64,000 bases of DNA from Rhodamnia argentea. Taxonomy: Eukaryota > Streptophyta > Magnoliopsida > Myrtales > Myrtaceae. Positions within the stretch are counted from its first letter, which is position 1, and each line of letters begins with the position of its first letter. The notes under the pieces were generated by a model. The model saw nothing but the letters and a program-made list of their open reading frames with translations, searched no databases and was not told where the DNA came from. The stretch lies in contig NC_063150.1 in the NCBI RefSeq assembly GCF_020921035.1, forward strand, positions 4,216,001-4,280,000. Direction: 5' to 3'. Made by a program: the position numbers and the translations under genes. Shown piece after piece: positions 1-12,745 of the stretch.

Positions 1-306
1 TAAACTTTTTCTTGTGACATCGAAAACCCTAAACTTATACCCGTGTGACATATTTACCTCAAAATATTTTTTTGGGACATTAAAAATCTTAAACTTATAT
101 CAATGTGACACATTTACCTCAAAATTTGGGATAAATGTGTCACATGCCTATAAGTTTGTAGTTTTTAGTGTCACAATAAAAAGTTTGGGGCAAATGTGTC
201 TTCATTTGGGTAAATGAGTCACATGCTCTTTGGATTTTTTTGTATCAAAGAAAAGTTTGGGGTAAATTGAATGATTATAGTTTAGGATTTTTGGTGGCTT
301 TTTCCA
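1..306. repeat. Partial inverted-repeat element (MITE-like), left end cut by window edge
   Basis: Repeated modules of the type 'gtgacacatttacctcaaa' occur in one orientation in the first 125 bases and in the opposite orientation afterwards ('ataaatgtgtcacatgc'). The element ends near 306 with 'ggatttttggtggctttttcc'. The same family is present complete at 11409-11730, where its borders can be fixed. No coding potential is visible, so it is a non-autonomous foldback element. The left terminus lies outside the window. Confidence 0.65.
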
Positions 307-324
307 AAAAAAAAAAAAAGTTAG

Positions 325-535
325 AGTTCACATTCAATCCTTAATTCCTTATCGTTGGAAGTTGACTGGCAGATGCCAACACGTGTCGGAGAATAATGAC
401 CTTATTAAAGAAGTGGTGTCAAATCACCGTCGGTTCGCTCATCATCGCTAATTGACGAGGCGATACATCCCCGTTCAATACTCGTCTGGATGTCTTAATG
501 CATTTCAACGACCGATTTATCAAAATCTGAAAGTT
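325..535. repeat. Dispersed diverged repeat, copy 1 (copy 2 at about 2180-2380)
   Basis: This segment and 2180-2380 share blocks in the same order: 'gttgactg', 'acacgtgtcg', 'gtggtgtcaaatcacc', 'gcatttcaa' and 'tgaaagttc'. They are therefore old direct copies of one sequence about 200 bases long. I see no open frame or known element in it. Confidence 0.55.
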
Positions 536-592
536 CTATGGACGGTCCACATTAAGGCTGAGCCAAAAAAAAAATAGGCTGGATCTAATTTA

Positions 593-1284
593 CTAGAACT
601 TATGGGTATCAATTCGGTTCCCGATTCCAAGTGGGAACTACCCATCCGGATCAATTAGATCGGATCTATTTTTATTTTATAAATATTTTTTTTAATTCAA
701 GCTATCTCCCTCAAATTCTCAACCAGGCCGGACCTATTTTATTTGAGGTTTGCACTGAAGATGTTGTCCATTCAAGCTAATATATTTTGTTGGAGAATGA
801 GGAAAAGCGAGACCTTTTGGTATGTTATACCTCCCCTGTACATCTCGCTAATGGAGATGGTTCATATTTTGGGGTTTACCGAAAGCATACTTGCATGATG
901 CATGACTTTGAGAAGAAAAAAGAGGGTTAGAAAAGGGAACAAGTGCTGCGGTTTTCATGATTTTGTCAATATGTGAGAATTCAAAGTGGCTTGAATGAAT
1001 GCAGAGTATCAATGCTGAGTATCCTACATGAAATTGGGAATAGCTTCATTGATTCACTCACGTACAATTTTTTTTTAATTGATATTAATGCTCGGTAGAA
1101 TCGGTTTCATAGACCTACTAGAAACCAGACCGGACAGATGGTTTGGTACTCGAGTGGGCTATGAAACGAGTGAGCTATGAAACGAGTGAGTAGTTCACTG
1201 TTCCCATTTTGTGGAACCAATCCCTAGCGGACGATTCTTCATTCTAGGATGGGAACCACCCATTTTGGAATCGATCACCTCTAG
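593..1284. mobile_element. Possible hAT-like element remnant
   Basis: The right border, read on the minus strand, begins TAGAGGTGATCGATTCC. The left border begins TAGAACTTATGGG followed by 'atcaattcggttccc'. Both resemble hAT-type terminal repeats that start TAG. No matching 8-base target duplication is visible and there is no transposase frame. It may equally be a simple diverged inverted repeat. Confidence 0.3.
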
Positions 1285-1632
1285 TTGACATCCATCGAGA
1301 CATATAAAAACAGCCGAAGAAATTGTCAATTATGTCTTAAATTTATTATACGAATATTAATTTAGTTATAAATGTTTTAATTTTAACATTGTAGTCCTAC
1401 ACATTTGCATAAATTTTAACATTTTGCGAAACCGATCCCTAGTGAACGGTTCTTCGATTCTAGAGTGGGAACCACCCATTCTAGAACCGATCACCTCTAG
1501 TCTATACCCATCGAGGCTTATAAAAAAGGCCGATGAATTTGGTCTTAAATTTATTGTACGGATACTAATTCAATCGTAAATGTTTAATTTTAACATTGTA
1601 GTTCTAAACATTTGCATAAATTTTAAATATAA
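1215..1632. repeat. Tandem duplication, two units of about 215 bases
   Basis: A unit starting 'aaccaatccctag' at 1215 is repeated from 1430 ('aaccgatccctag'). The two copies stay collinear through 'gggaaccaccc', 'gatcacctctag', 'catcgag' and 'cttaaatttattatacg' to 'atttgcataaatttt'. They are clearly diverged by substitutions and small indels, so the duplication is not recent. Confidence 0.75.
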
Positions 1633-1639
1633 CCCTTCC

Positions 1640-3875
1640 GACTAGTTGGCACAAAAAATCGTCAACGTGGTGATCCACAGGTTGTTCACATCAGCGTGTG
1701 GCGTGAAACGATCAGTGTCCATAATTTTCAATAATAATTAGCCGAGAAGAGTACATTTTAATTTAACACAAATGATTAGAATTACATGGGCAAAGCTTAA
1801 AATTCTAGTTTTAAATCGACATTCATACAATATGTTTATAAGTGATTGATGATGATTTCTCTTCATAAGAAGTATATAGAAAATGGAGAATTACAACTTG
1901 CAAGATTTTAATCAAAAAATAAAGAGCGTACATGAACCAAAAGCACAATTTAAAGAAAAGGACAACATTAGCCGGAACAAAAAAAGACATCCTAAAGATC
2001 TCATTTTCAGCTTATTCAAAGTTCAGTTAAAATAAAGAAGATTAGTTTTGAAGAATGAGGATATTTGCATACGTTTCAAGTTTCTATGCGTTTCAATATT
2101 AGGAGAAAATTCGACCAAAAAAATATATATATTAGGAGAAAAACACTATTGCTGAATAAATCGTATAAAAGCAAAATAAAAAAAAAGAATTAGATGGAGG
2201 TTGACTGACAGTTATCGACACGTGTCGCATAATCCGAAAGTGGGTAATCCTACTGGACCACTGCGATGCGAAGCCGACTGTGGGGGAGAAGTCCAACGAG
2301 TGGTGTCAAATCACCATCCAGCTCGGTACTGGTCCAGGCGTCTCAACGCATTTCAATTGCCTACTTGTGAAAATTGAAAGTTCAAAAGAGGGTTGACAAG
2401 AGGTCAAAGGGCGGAGAAATTACTTCCAGTCGTGAATTTACTTGTACAAATCTCACTCCAATTCTAATTTTTTCAATTATGCCGATATAGTCACAAAAGT
2501 CCAAATACAGTCATCCCGGCCAATAGGTCAAAACTATTAACGTGGCATTCCACAAATTGTACACTTATTTGTTACATGGGATGGTTAGTGGTGATTGAGT
2601 GCCACGTTAATTATTTTTAGCAGCAATTGGCTAATATGACTACACTGAAATTTCACGCAAAGATTTAGGATTACACTGGAAAAATTAAAAAAAAAAATTA
2701 TGACTAAATAGACATCCACACAATAGGTATATCACTAATTGGGTATTATCCTACGTGGCATAGCCGACATTAGCAAAATCACCGTGTCAGCAAATTTCAG
2801 TTAAAATTGGCTAGAAACACTAAGTTGGCAAATTGCAAAAAGGTATAGAATTAAATTGGCACAATTGAAAATTTTATGACTAAATTGGTAAATTATTCAA
2901 AAGCTTTGAGACTAAATTGGCCAAATCGAAAGGTTTAGACTAAATCGACATAAGTATAGTAAGTTTATGACTCTTTCTTTTGTAATTTCCCCTAAAAATT
3001 CCCATAGAGCGGTTGATTCACAAATTGTGAAATTAATCAATCCTGTGTGAATGTTTGTAAGGATAGAAAGATCATCTCCAACTTTGATACCCTTAGGAGA
3101 CAGCATCCTCATCTTGTGAATCTTCGTAAAAATTTTGCCAATTGGATTGACCAAACCTTCTCTCTCTCTGTACAATGTATAGAATCATGGATGTCAGACA
3201 TCTAATCAAGCTTGACACCGCCGGGAGCTCAACCGGATTTGGAGTCGAGGCAGGCAAGGCCACTAAAGCAAAAGGTTGATGAGGGTAGAAGAGACGAATG
3301 CCGGCAGTGGAGGACGAAGTGATGGCTAGCTTGAGGCAACGGCGAGCCACCGCACGCGACGCTGGCAAGAGAGGGCTAGCTTGTTGATGGTGGGTTGGGC
3401 TAAGATTTTGGTTTGGTGGGTTTGAGGGTAGTAATTTTGAAACGGTGAGAGTGGTAAAAGCCGGAAAGAAAATGACAGATCCGTGGACAAGATTAGAATA
3501 TTGAAATAATGCAGATGCCACTTAAAAGTGAAAAGTGGGTGACGCTATGTCTGTCTTCATAGCATCTTTTTGTCCTTCCGTGATGTGGAAGCTCGATAGG
3601 AATGTCGGCCGTTAAAAAGTAACAAAACCCATGGAAACTTGCTTCCCCCGAAATAATCTCTATCATGCCACAACTGGATTAAGATAAAAATCATATCATT
3701 CGACCGAAATTTCCATAGGGAATGGATGACCACATTTCATCTTATCTCAAAGGACAACACATGCACCATACATTCGAAAATAACGTGTTAAACCAGAAGT
3801 TTCAATTGAAAAGAGAATAGTTGCCCACCAATCACCATGATATCTGCAGAATCTGCTTTATCCATTCCACTCCTT
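1640..3875. other. Intergenic, AT-rich, dispersed repeats, no gene seen
   Basis: Positions 2430-2960 belong to a dispersed family recognised by phrases such as 'ctaaattggca' and 'acgtggcat'. Relatives are near 9590-9850 and 50290-50700. The longest frame here (3093-3521, minus) has no recognisable domain and overlaps low-complexity DNA. The stretch 3540-3875 would contain the 3' untranslated region of the neighbouring minus-strand gene. Confidence 0.5.
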
Positions 3876-6800
3876 TTAGAACATCTTTCCAGTTCCCTCC
3901 TTCCGCGGAGCCGATTCATCAACATCCATTCGCTGCCAGTTGCCTACAGTTGAAGCTATCTGATCAACCTTGTCGAACAGCCCGAGGAGTCCACCTGTAT
4001 GCACGAAGAGGACTCTCCTTCCTTCCCACTTTTTCGGGTTCTCGGTCATGTCTCTCATCATTTCGTAAGCAGCTTTCCCGCTATATCAGCAACCAGATCA
4101 AATATTAGTCCAGGTCCCAGTAATCCCCCATTTCTTTAAGTGAGACGACGGACAGCAGAAAATTCTACCAAGAACTAACATTAGCACCTAAATCAAATTC
4201 ATGAACTTTTTAGATTTATTCCTTTTCATGATGGCTGCCTATTGTCATCTGCGACTCTCAAACAACCAACTGGAAAATAGGAAGTTAAGTTTGCACAGGT
4301 ACCATCAAGATGACAATCATCCTGAAGGACGCATTACTGCTGTAGCTAAAATAATCTGAAATTACTCATACAAGGTAATTTATTTACTTTTCCTGAATGC
4401 CTGGTGCCCTGTCTTTTTCATATTTGGACGGTTTCTTTTGTATATTTCCGTGTGTTTGAGTCGATTCCTCGTGAACAAGTAATTTACATCTATTTGTCAG
4501 TGGGAAATGAGAATTCAGACTCACCATGGCAATAAACCTAAGTTGCACCATACCTCTCAAATATTTTCTCATCACTCAGAAAATATGTGGACATCTCTGA
4601 ATCGAAAGCATGTTAATAGACTTCAATGCCGAAAACAATTTTTGGTCGAAACTTTTATGCTTAAAAGCAAAAAGCAAGGAAAAGAAAGGAGAAAGTATGT
4701 GCACATCTCACAAACTTGCAAAGATAATAATGAGTGTCGAAAAATAACAAAAGATCAGTGATTTTGCATACCTGTAAACTGGGTCTAGAACAACTCCAGT
4801 GGCTGTAGCAACTTCCTTAACAAACTTAAGTTCCTCTGCAGTGCTCATTGCATATCCCAAACCCTTGGCCTGCATAGAAACAATAATTTAAAGATATTCA
4901 CGCTTCATCATCAGAAATTTTGACTTTTGTGCCATAATTGACAAACAAGTGTGCCTATATATCTGTAAATATCAGGATTCCCTGTGCAAGAGTTCTGTAG
5001 GAAAACATCTCTAAAGGAAAAGGCTGAATTAGTGTTTTACTACATTTTCACCAAGCATCTAACGAGCAGATTTTATAGCACAAGAATGAGTGAAAAGTCT
5101 CCAGTGCCTACTGAAAACCATACTTAACAACCAAACAGGAATTTTAACAAGGTCTATTAAAGCGGATCCAACCTGAATAAAATTCCTGAGAAAATTGCAG
5201 AATGGGCATCTTTGGTACCATTGCCATGCAGAAAATGCAACAAGAAAGATCAAACTTTGCGAAATCAATTTTTTGCTTATGACGAAGCACGTCCTTATAA
5301 TTGTGACCATAGGGTGCCATCGTAGGTGCCAAAACGAAGACTCCAAGAGTAATGGAAAACTCACATTGTGAATGTCAACAATATCACGTGAGAGAACACC
5401 TGCTTGAATTCCATCGAGAAGGACTTGAACAAAGTCATAGAAGTAATCAGGGTCGTCACAGACAGAAAATGCATGGACCTGTTCAAGCATATCGATGCTT
5501 TCATGAATTTGCTTAATCCGTTAAACACGGCAACTAATGCAGGTCGTACATACTTTTGTCTTCATCGTGCTCAGCCAGGAACCCAATGAAAGACCAGCAA
5601 TTGTGCCTCCGCTAGAAATAGATAGAAATAAAACATCACTCTAGCCTCTACGTCCAATTCAATAACTGCAGGAAAAAGTGAAGCCAGCTAATTGAAAAAC
5701 TGTGCTAGCACTGAGAACAAAATGGAGGAAATGGAGCAGAACCTGCCACAAGCGACAACAATATCATCAAATTTTACTCTTCCACCCGCATTATGAACCT
5801 GCTGCTCAATTTCCCTTGTTGCTTCGATATATCCCCTAAAAGTCAGAATTCTTTCATGAAGAGTGGATATCATAGGCTTGAGAAGGATGTCATAGTTCTA
5901 AAAGTTGAAATCAACACGAATAAGAACTATATTTAATTGATTAAACACCAGTGAAAGATAAGCTAAGGAGCCACATCATAGCAATGAATGGAGACTATCA
6001 GTAGAGCAATACCAATCCACTAAATCAGAGGAGTTGAAATATTAAATTGTCTGCACGTACATAGAAAATAAAAAGAAAAGGTATGAAAAGTCAGATTATC
6101 CATTTAGAAAACCATATGGCTGCCAGAAAGGCTCCACTCAAGGACAGCTCAGACCACCCTGCCCATGTACATTCAGAAAAGCTCCACCCTCAAGATAAGG
6201 GATGTAACCCCACAAATTACTCTAAGTAGGAGATGGCATGATTCAAACTCAGATCTACCGCATCTAAAACAATTGGTGAACCACTTGGCCAACCGTTATG
6301 TATATTAGGCAATAACGAATCAAGTCAGTGGCAAACTCAATGGCAAACCAGATTCTTTCAAAACCTAGTCAATGGAACATTTTCCAAACTTTGAGTCACT
6401 CGACTGAACACATTTTGATGATGTAGCAAAAGATCAGCTAAAATGAACAGATCTCAGTAGCATTGGTATACGAAATTGCCAAAAAAAAAAAAAGAGTATG
6501 ATCAGTTAAACTTTTTGCAATAGTACCTTGAATATGCAACTTACTAGCAACTACACAACATCTCATTGATTCTAGAACCTCTCTATTACCAGGCACCTCT
6601 CTAGTTATTAGGAACAACATTATGCAACATATCATCGATCAATTGAACTTTCTGCAATGAGATGAAAAGATAGGTACTGCAATCACGATATTGACTATGC
6701 ACCATATTTTGAATGTTAGCGCTGAAGAAATATGAAAACTGACAAAGAAGTAAACCTGAGAAGTAAGCAAAACTGACTGAAGAAAATGTTGGAAGAAAGC

Positions 6801-8939
6801 AGTCAACTGAAATTGAAAATTGACTATGACGGACAATCTAGATGGTGAATAAATCCATTAAGAGCACAAGATGCATATAGGATGAAGAAGAAGCATACAA
6901 CCACCAATAAACTATTCTCACCATGTCCCGAGGGAATTTGATCCGCCAACAGGAATAACATACGGCTTTCTTCCTTTCTTAAGCAGCTTTTCTTTTAGGA
7001 GTTCAGTCAGAGTCTGAAATCAAATTTAATGAGGCAAACGCAAATATCAAGCCATCTCTAAATATGTGAGAGCGTAGTACACTGTACGTTACGTTAATGG
7101 GTAGGTCAAGCTCAGATTTTATTAACTTGTTAGCATTAGATTCACGCCCTTTGACAATGCATTGTAGTTTCACTTGAATGTTAAAACATTAGGAAAATGC
7201 CCAAACATTTAATAATCTCCGCAGACATAAATATGAAAAGCAAATTAGCATGTTTTCCAAGCAATATTTTCTTTTCTTATGTGCCACTTTCCGGTTAACC
7301 AATTAAACCTTATCTATTTAAGGAAGAAATAGGAAATATTATAAGCAAGAAGACAACTAGAAGCAGGTACGAACCACACTCCCTAGTTTGGCATATTCCT
7401 CTTTTGAAATAAGTTGAACATGAGCTCCCACCAATCTTTCAACCAAGAGATTACCTGTAAGTCCAGGATCTTTGTCTACAAGAGCCTGCAAGAATACAAT
7501 TGTTGTAGCAATTTTTCTCCTGACCGATGCCGGGTGCAGAAAAGGAAACCTGACCTTGGAGGTACGTAGGATAACATGACAATCGAGATTCAAATACTTT
7601 GCAGCAACAGCAGTTGCACGACAATGATTGCTTTGGATACCCCCAATTGTTATGATACAATCAGCACCTTGGGCCACAGCATCAGCAAGCAAGAATTCCA
7701 ATTTCCGGACTTTGTTGCCACTCAATTGCATGCCCGAAAGGTCATCCCGCTGAACGATCACAAATTTTCTCTCAGTGTTAAAAGTCAAGAAAACAAGTGA
7801 AGAACAGAAGCCAAAACCTTAAATGGCCCATAGATGAAAAGACAGCCAAAATGTTCCTGTGCAACATTGCTGGTATAAGATAAGACGTCTAGGTCTAGAT
7901 TATGTATCATGAAAACCTTCAAAATCGATAACAAAGGGAAAAGAAAGAGGAACAATAACAAAACCACGAAACAACAAACAAAGAGAAACCGTATAACTGC
8001 ACCCAAAGAAACTTGTATCGTCCGAGTTTCAAATGTATTCCATCAAAGAGATAACGATATGCATAGACCCCAGATTTTATCCGAGCCAAAGCTTGAGCAA
8101 GATGATGTCAATTACATGCAATTCAGAACTAGAATAATTCACTTGGCAACAGACATGAAACGTTCAATACAGGGATTAAGTGTTTGTACAGATGTTCATC
8201 ACATTGCATTTGCATATCGTGCCGTGCGAAACCCATTTTGACCAGATAAGTTGCAAAACCTCATGATTCATGAAGATCAAACTTAAATAGGAGGAAGTAG
8301 AAGGACCCGGGAATCACCTTTAACCAAACCTCGGTGCCTTTTGGTAAGTTGGGAAGGTTCCATCTGTGAATTGGAGTAGGTAACTGTAAAGAGAAAACGC
8401 TACACGACCTTACCGTCAAATCATCAATGATTGTGAAAGAAGATAAAAAAACAAGAAAAGGTAGCATCCTTTGGCCAGCATCAAGTAAAAGAGCTAACCT
8501 AAACTCGACATATCTTTAAGACAAGAAATCATGCACACGGCTATTCAGCAGCAAAAGCAAAGGTCAGAGTAAATGAAGATCATCAAAGCTCAGCGAAGGT
8601 AAAAACAGAGCAACAGCATACATGACCGAGAGAGAAGACGTGAGAAGGGATCGGACTGAGGTGAGAAGCCCAGGGAGGGGGCGAGTATGGCTTCTGCGCG
8701 AGGAAATTGAAGCTGGTGATCGCGCCATCGATGCCGTCGTTGCTCTCTTTGGACTCCATCGCGCTCAGGCCTGTGCTTGAATTGATGATCGTTCGAGCGC
8801 GAGCGAGAGTACTCCAGTGGCGTCGGAAGTTGCGGAGAAGGCGTTTGTGGAAATTCCAGTGAACAGTGGGAGGAGGATTGAGGTTGAGCGAGCTAGACTT
8901 GATGCTGCAAGCGGACAACGACAGCATTTCGTTTACCAT
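3876..8939 (-). CDS. D-cysteine desulfhydrase / ACC deaminase-like PLP enzyme, probably mitochondrial
   Basis: The enzyme is predicted to cleave D-cysteine to pyruvate, H2S and ammonia; plant members of this PLP fold II family descend from ACC deaminase. Coding exons on the minus strand, in order: 8939-8622, 8383-8318, 7749-7555, 7485-7375, 7013-6922, 5835-5743, 5611-5554, 5478-5365, 4869-4772, 4080-3876. They total 1350 nt, giving 449 residues. Visible motifs are SGNKVRKLEF with the PLP lysine (K141 here), IQSNHCRAT, the glycine loop VACGSGGTIAG, and the C-terminal HTGGLLG. The upstream ATG adds 60 residues rich in Arg and Ser (RLLRNFRRHWSTLARARTI), a plausible mitochondrial presequence. An internal ATG at 8759 would give 389 residues. 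Phases fit at every junction. The exon 4 donor (GTTCGT) is weak but matches the family's exon border. Family assignment is firm; substrate is inferred from relatives. A decayed copy lies at 16123-16636. Confidence 0.92.
6110..6300 (-). mobile_element. Possible tRNA-derived SINE inside an intron
   Basis: On the minus strand this intron segment has TGGCCAAGTGG, an A-box match, followed about 38 bases later by GTTTGAATC, close to a B-box. This is the internal RNA polymerase III promoter pattern of tRNA-derived SINEs. A clear tail and target duplications were not identified, so the 3' limit is a guess. It lies in the intron 5836-6921 of the desulfhydrase gene, in the same orientation as the gene. 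Confidence 0.35.
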
Positions 8940-9059
8940 GAACTCAACATATCCATCTGGCCATCATCTGCTCAAATTGATATACGAATCATGTCTGCCA
9001 TAATAAAATAAAAATAATCACTGGAAAGTGGAAATAATGATTGTCGTAAGTTAATTTCA

Positions 9060-10200
9060 CAAATTACTTATTATTTTAGGATAATCATATAAGCGATCCA
9101 TGAACTTTGACTCAATATGCAGTATGATTCATAAACTTTTAATTTGTAGAATATGATATTTGAACTTTAGCCCAATATCCAATGTGGTCCTTGAACATTT
9201 AATTTGTTCATTATGATTCATAAACCTTGAAAATATGTTCAACTTATTTCTGAACTGTGTGAAAATGTTCAATGTTATTCTTCAATTGATTTAAAATCGG
9301 GGATAACGTTGAATAATTAAAAGGATTGTGGAGGAGTTCCGCCATTGCCCATTCCGTCGTTAGCGTGGATGTGTCGCTTCCAACAATGAATAAATCTCGT
9401 GTCAAGTACATTCAAAAGTAAAATGCGTTGGATATATTGAGTTATATTAATAATATTTCAAAGTAGTTCTGTCTCCGAAAAAAATTATGAATTAAATAAT
9501 TCATGATTGCCGATATCAAAGACATATCAATTCTAAACTTTGGGAAAAAGACACAAATGATTCATGAACTTTAGTCCAATGTGGAAAAAATTGTCCAAGA
9601 AGTCCTAATTTATTATACAACGGCTAATTTAGTCATAAACCTTTTAGTTGTGCCAATTTATTCATAAATCTTTTGACAACTTATCAATTTTTGTGCCAAT
9701 TTGTCATCAATCTTTTGATGATATGCTAATTTAGTCTTAACCCTTTTAACAATTTGCCAATTTCATTTTTCCGACCAATTTTGATTAGAAATTGCTGATA
9801 TAGTGGTCTAGTCGGAGATCACATCGTACATCGAGCTAAAGTTTATGAACCATTTGTGCCATAGACGCTAACTTTTAGCCTAATGCTATCCAACACATAG
9901 TACACAAGAAACAAACACATCAATGATTGAAGTTCAAATTCATTTCACAGTTGTATAACAACTAATTTCTAATGTGATGGACAACAAAACGGTATCGTGA
10001 CTTCTATGAATAATTTTTATAGTTCGGGGATAAATTGAATATGTACCGAAAGTTCAAGGATCATATTGAATAAATTGAAAATTTATGAAACGCATTGTAC
10101 ATTGGGCTACAATAAGTAGATCACATTCAACAAATTATAAGTTTATGTATCATATTGCAAATTGAACTAAAATTCAGGAATTATTTGTATCACTTTCATT
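9060..10200. repeat. Large foldback repeat with nested repeats
   Basis: The left part (about 9075-9280) contains phrases such as 'ccatgaactttgactcaatatgcagtatg'-like modules. The right part (about 10020-10195) carries the same modules reversed ('ttgcaaattgaac', 'ttatgtatcatattgca'). A further repeat of another family sits between them at about 9590-9850. There is no transposase frame. Exact ends and target duplications are not clear. Confidence 0.5.
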
Positions 10201-10282
10201 TTAGTTGGCATTCCATAGTCATAGGCAGCGTTGATAAATGCACGGTAGGTCTTTTAATTTTTGCAAATTGTTCAATCCGGTC

Positions 10283-10283
<1 letters not shown>

Positions 10284-10322
<39 letters not shown>
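10284..10322. repeat. Trinucleotide microsatellite (TTA)n
   Basis: About thirteen uninterrupted 'tta' units, followed 20 bases later by a pure T run. A simple repeat with no associated gene. Confidence 0.95.
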
Positions 10323-10323
<1 letters not shown>

Positions 10324-11267
10324 TGTTATCGAGTCTTAAAATCTATGTTTTTTTTTTTTTTTGAAGTTGGTTCTTCTATAAAATAATGAAAAAAATATTG
10401 TTGTGACCTGTCTGTAAATGTTGACGTGTAGGCTTATGTGGCATCTTATACGGTAAGTAAATAAAAGGACGAAAAAGGCAAACAAACGGGGAACGGAATA
10501 ATAAGAACTGTATTCTCATGTATAGGATGTTCTAGGGGCGGTATGGGAAATGCATATTTGTACTATAAATTCACGTGATCAACGGGGTGGTTGGTAGATA
10601 GAGAGATTAAATCTCCACCGTTAGATGAGGTGAGATGTGCACTACTCGAGTATATAAAGTAATCGCCGTGGCTACAATCCGTATTCATCTTTGGCTAACG
10701 ATTTCCATCTTCAATATAACCGACACTGGTATAGACACGTATTCTCTCTCAAACACAAAACTCTTCAGAATAGCCATCCAATTCTTGCAAGTCCGGCGAC
10801 TTGGTAGAGAATCCGATGAAACTTTTTAGAATGTCCAAACAATTGACCTTCGGAAATACGAAAAAAAGCGAGAACTTACGACTAAGGTTTTGGAATAAAG
10901 CCCGACAATTTCAAGAACATGAAACACTTCAATATAAACTGGGAAATTGAAAATTTTCCAATACATGTGTCGGCTAATGTCGACCGCGGCACATTCTCAG
11001 TTAGCCCGATGACGATTCTTGAATCTAAATGCATGTGACATACTTTTAGATTCAAGTTGTTCATAATTTAGAGTAACGAGGAAGAACGAAGAAATAAAAG
11101 GCTTACCAGCGCAACTTCGCCCCGATTTTGGTCTTCCATCTCTCCAAGAGACGATCTTGCTACGTTTCTTTTTCACTCGTAGTATCTTCTTGGGAATTAT
11201 GATGAAAAGATAAAACGAGTGAAAGCTTAGCCTAACCAAAGATTAAAAAGGGAATGTAAAGTCGTTA

Positions 11268-12515
11268 AGAGATTTGATCATAGTTCTTGAAAATAATGAA
11301 TAAAAAAAAAACAGCCAAAGATAAAAAAGGAAATGTTCTTGAAATTAAAGAATCAAGAGCAAATAACAGCTATCTCTGAAAAAGGAAAGTAATTTGATAA
11401 AAAAAAAAGGGAAAAAGCCACCAAAAATCCTAAACTATGCCTTGTTGTAACACATTTATCCCAAACTTTTCTTTGTGACACAAAAAACCCTAAACTTATA
11501 TGCATGTGACACATTTATCCAAAACTTGTGCTCGTGTGAGACATTTACCCCAAACTTTTTGTTGTGACACTAAAAACTCCAAACTAATATTCGGGTGACA
11601 CATTTACCTCAAAGTTTTGAGGTAAATGTGTCACACGAATATAAGTTTAGGGTTTTTGGTGTCACAAAAAAAAGTTTAGGGTAAATGTGTCACAGTTGGC
11701 ATAATTCAGGATTTTTGGTGGTTTTTTCCCTAAAAAAAAACATTAGAAACACGGATATATTCACGGGACGAGCCACCCGTTAAGTTTTCACCTGCCAATT
11801 GTTAGGAAGTTTGGACATGTTAGTGAATTGAAGGATGGAAGTGGATCTTGACTGCTTGTAAAAAGCAGTCAAATTTTAGATGGTCGGCCCCACCTGCTGT
11901 GCTTCAAGTGTCCCAATATTATTTTGGTTCATCGAATTGATTAATCCGTATCTTCAGATTACTTTTTAAGCGACCATGTAAAGAAAACTTATATCTATTG
12001 GTCGAACATTCTTTTCTTATTATACTTAATTGATGTTTGAAAAAAAGAAATATTCATGATTAAAAGTGCTCAAGGCATTCATTTAACAGGCATATGTAAT
12101 TTTCGAAATCAGTTAAAGTTGTGGGCATCGATTGTGTGGGATCACTAAACAACATTCTTAAATTCAATTAGTAGTGTATTAATAAGATGCTAATGGCTAT
12201 TACATGGGAAATTTTGAATGGTGAGTCCACTTAATAAATAGTCCAAAAGCCATCTATCCGCATCCGACAAAAACAATATGTAATGATTAAAAATGAATGT
12301 AAAGTTGGTTAAGAGATTTGATCATGGTTCTTGAAAATTACGAATCAAGAAGAAAAAACAGCTAAAGATAAAAAAAGGAAATGTTCTTGAAAATAAAGAA
12401 TCGAGAAGAAATAACGGCTACCTTCGAAAAAGGAGAGTAATTTGATAAAAAAAAAAAACATTAGAAACTTGAATATATTGATGGGACAAGCCACGTCTGA
12501 GTTTTCTCCTGCCAA
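11268..12515. repeat. Direct duplication (11268-11790 and 12297-12515), first copy interrupted
   Basis: Copy 2 (12297-12515) runs without break through 'ttaagagatttgatcatgg', 'aaatgttcttgaaaat', 'agtaatttgataaaa', 'cattagaaac' and 'gggacaagccac'. Copy 1 has the same order but is split after 'agtaatttgataaaaa' by the element at 11409-11730, and resumes at 'taaaaaaaaacattag'. Copy 2 therefore serves as an empty site for that insertion. About 500 bases of unrelated AT-rich DNA separate the copies. Confidence 0.8.
11409..11730. mobile_element. Complete foldback MITE with T(A)9-type target duplication
   Basis: The element starts 'gggaaaaagccaccaaaaat' and ends with the inverse 'atttttggtggttttttccc'. 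Inside, 'gacacatttaccc' modules run toward the centre from both sides, so nearly the whole 322 bases can fold on itself. It is flanked on both sides by 'taaaaaaaaa', a target duplication of about 9-10 bases, which would fit the Mutator group, but A-richness makes the exact length uncertain. Borders are confirmed by the uninterrupted paralogous site at 12437-12465. A second, partial member is at 1-306. Confidence 0.8.
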
Positions 12516-12745
12516 CTGGACCGTCACAATTGCAAAGTTGGATTTTTATTAAGACAAAAAATAAAAACAATGAAAAGGAAATCTTGAAAAGAAATAAAAA
12601 AGAAAAATCTAAATTAATATTTGTCGAAGACAAGAAGTTCAAGCGATTTTCTCTTTCCTCCTTATATGATGTTGATCTGTTGGGTACACATTAACAAGGG
12701 GCGTTTTAATAATTTAGAAGAGGGAGAACGTATTAATTCACATTT

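Noticed and set aside
3093-3521. 142-residue minus-strand frame
   Set aside because: No domain, atypical Pro/Ser/Leu composition, no splice partners, and repeat DNA beside it.
6240-6291. A true tRNA gene on the minus strand
   Set aside because: A-box and B-box matches exist, but no cloverleaf stems could be formed by eye; a SINE head is more likely.
7909-8241. 110-residue plus-strand frame
   Set aside because: It lies wholly in the intron between exons 2 and 3 of the minus-strand desulfhydrase; Lys/Asn-rich shadow frame.
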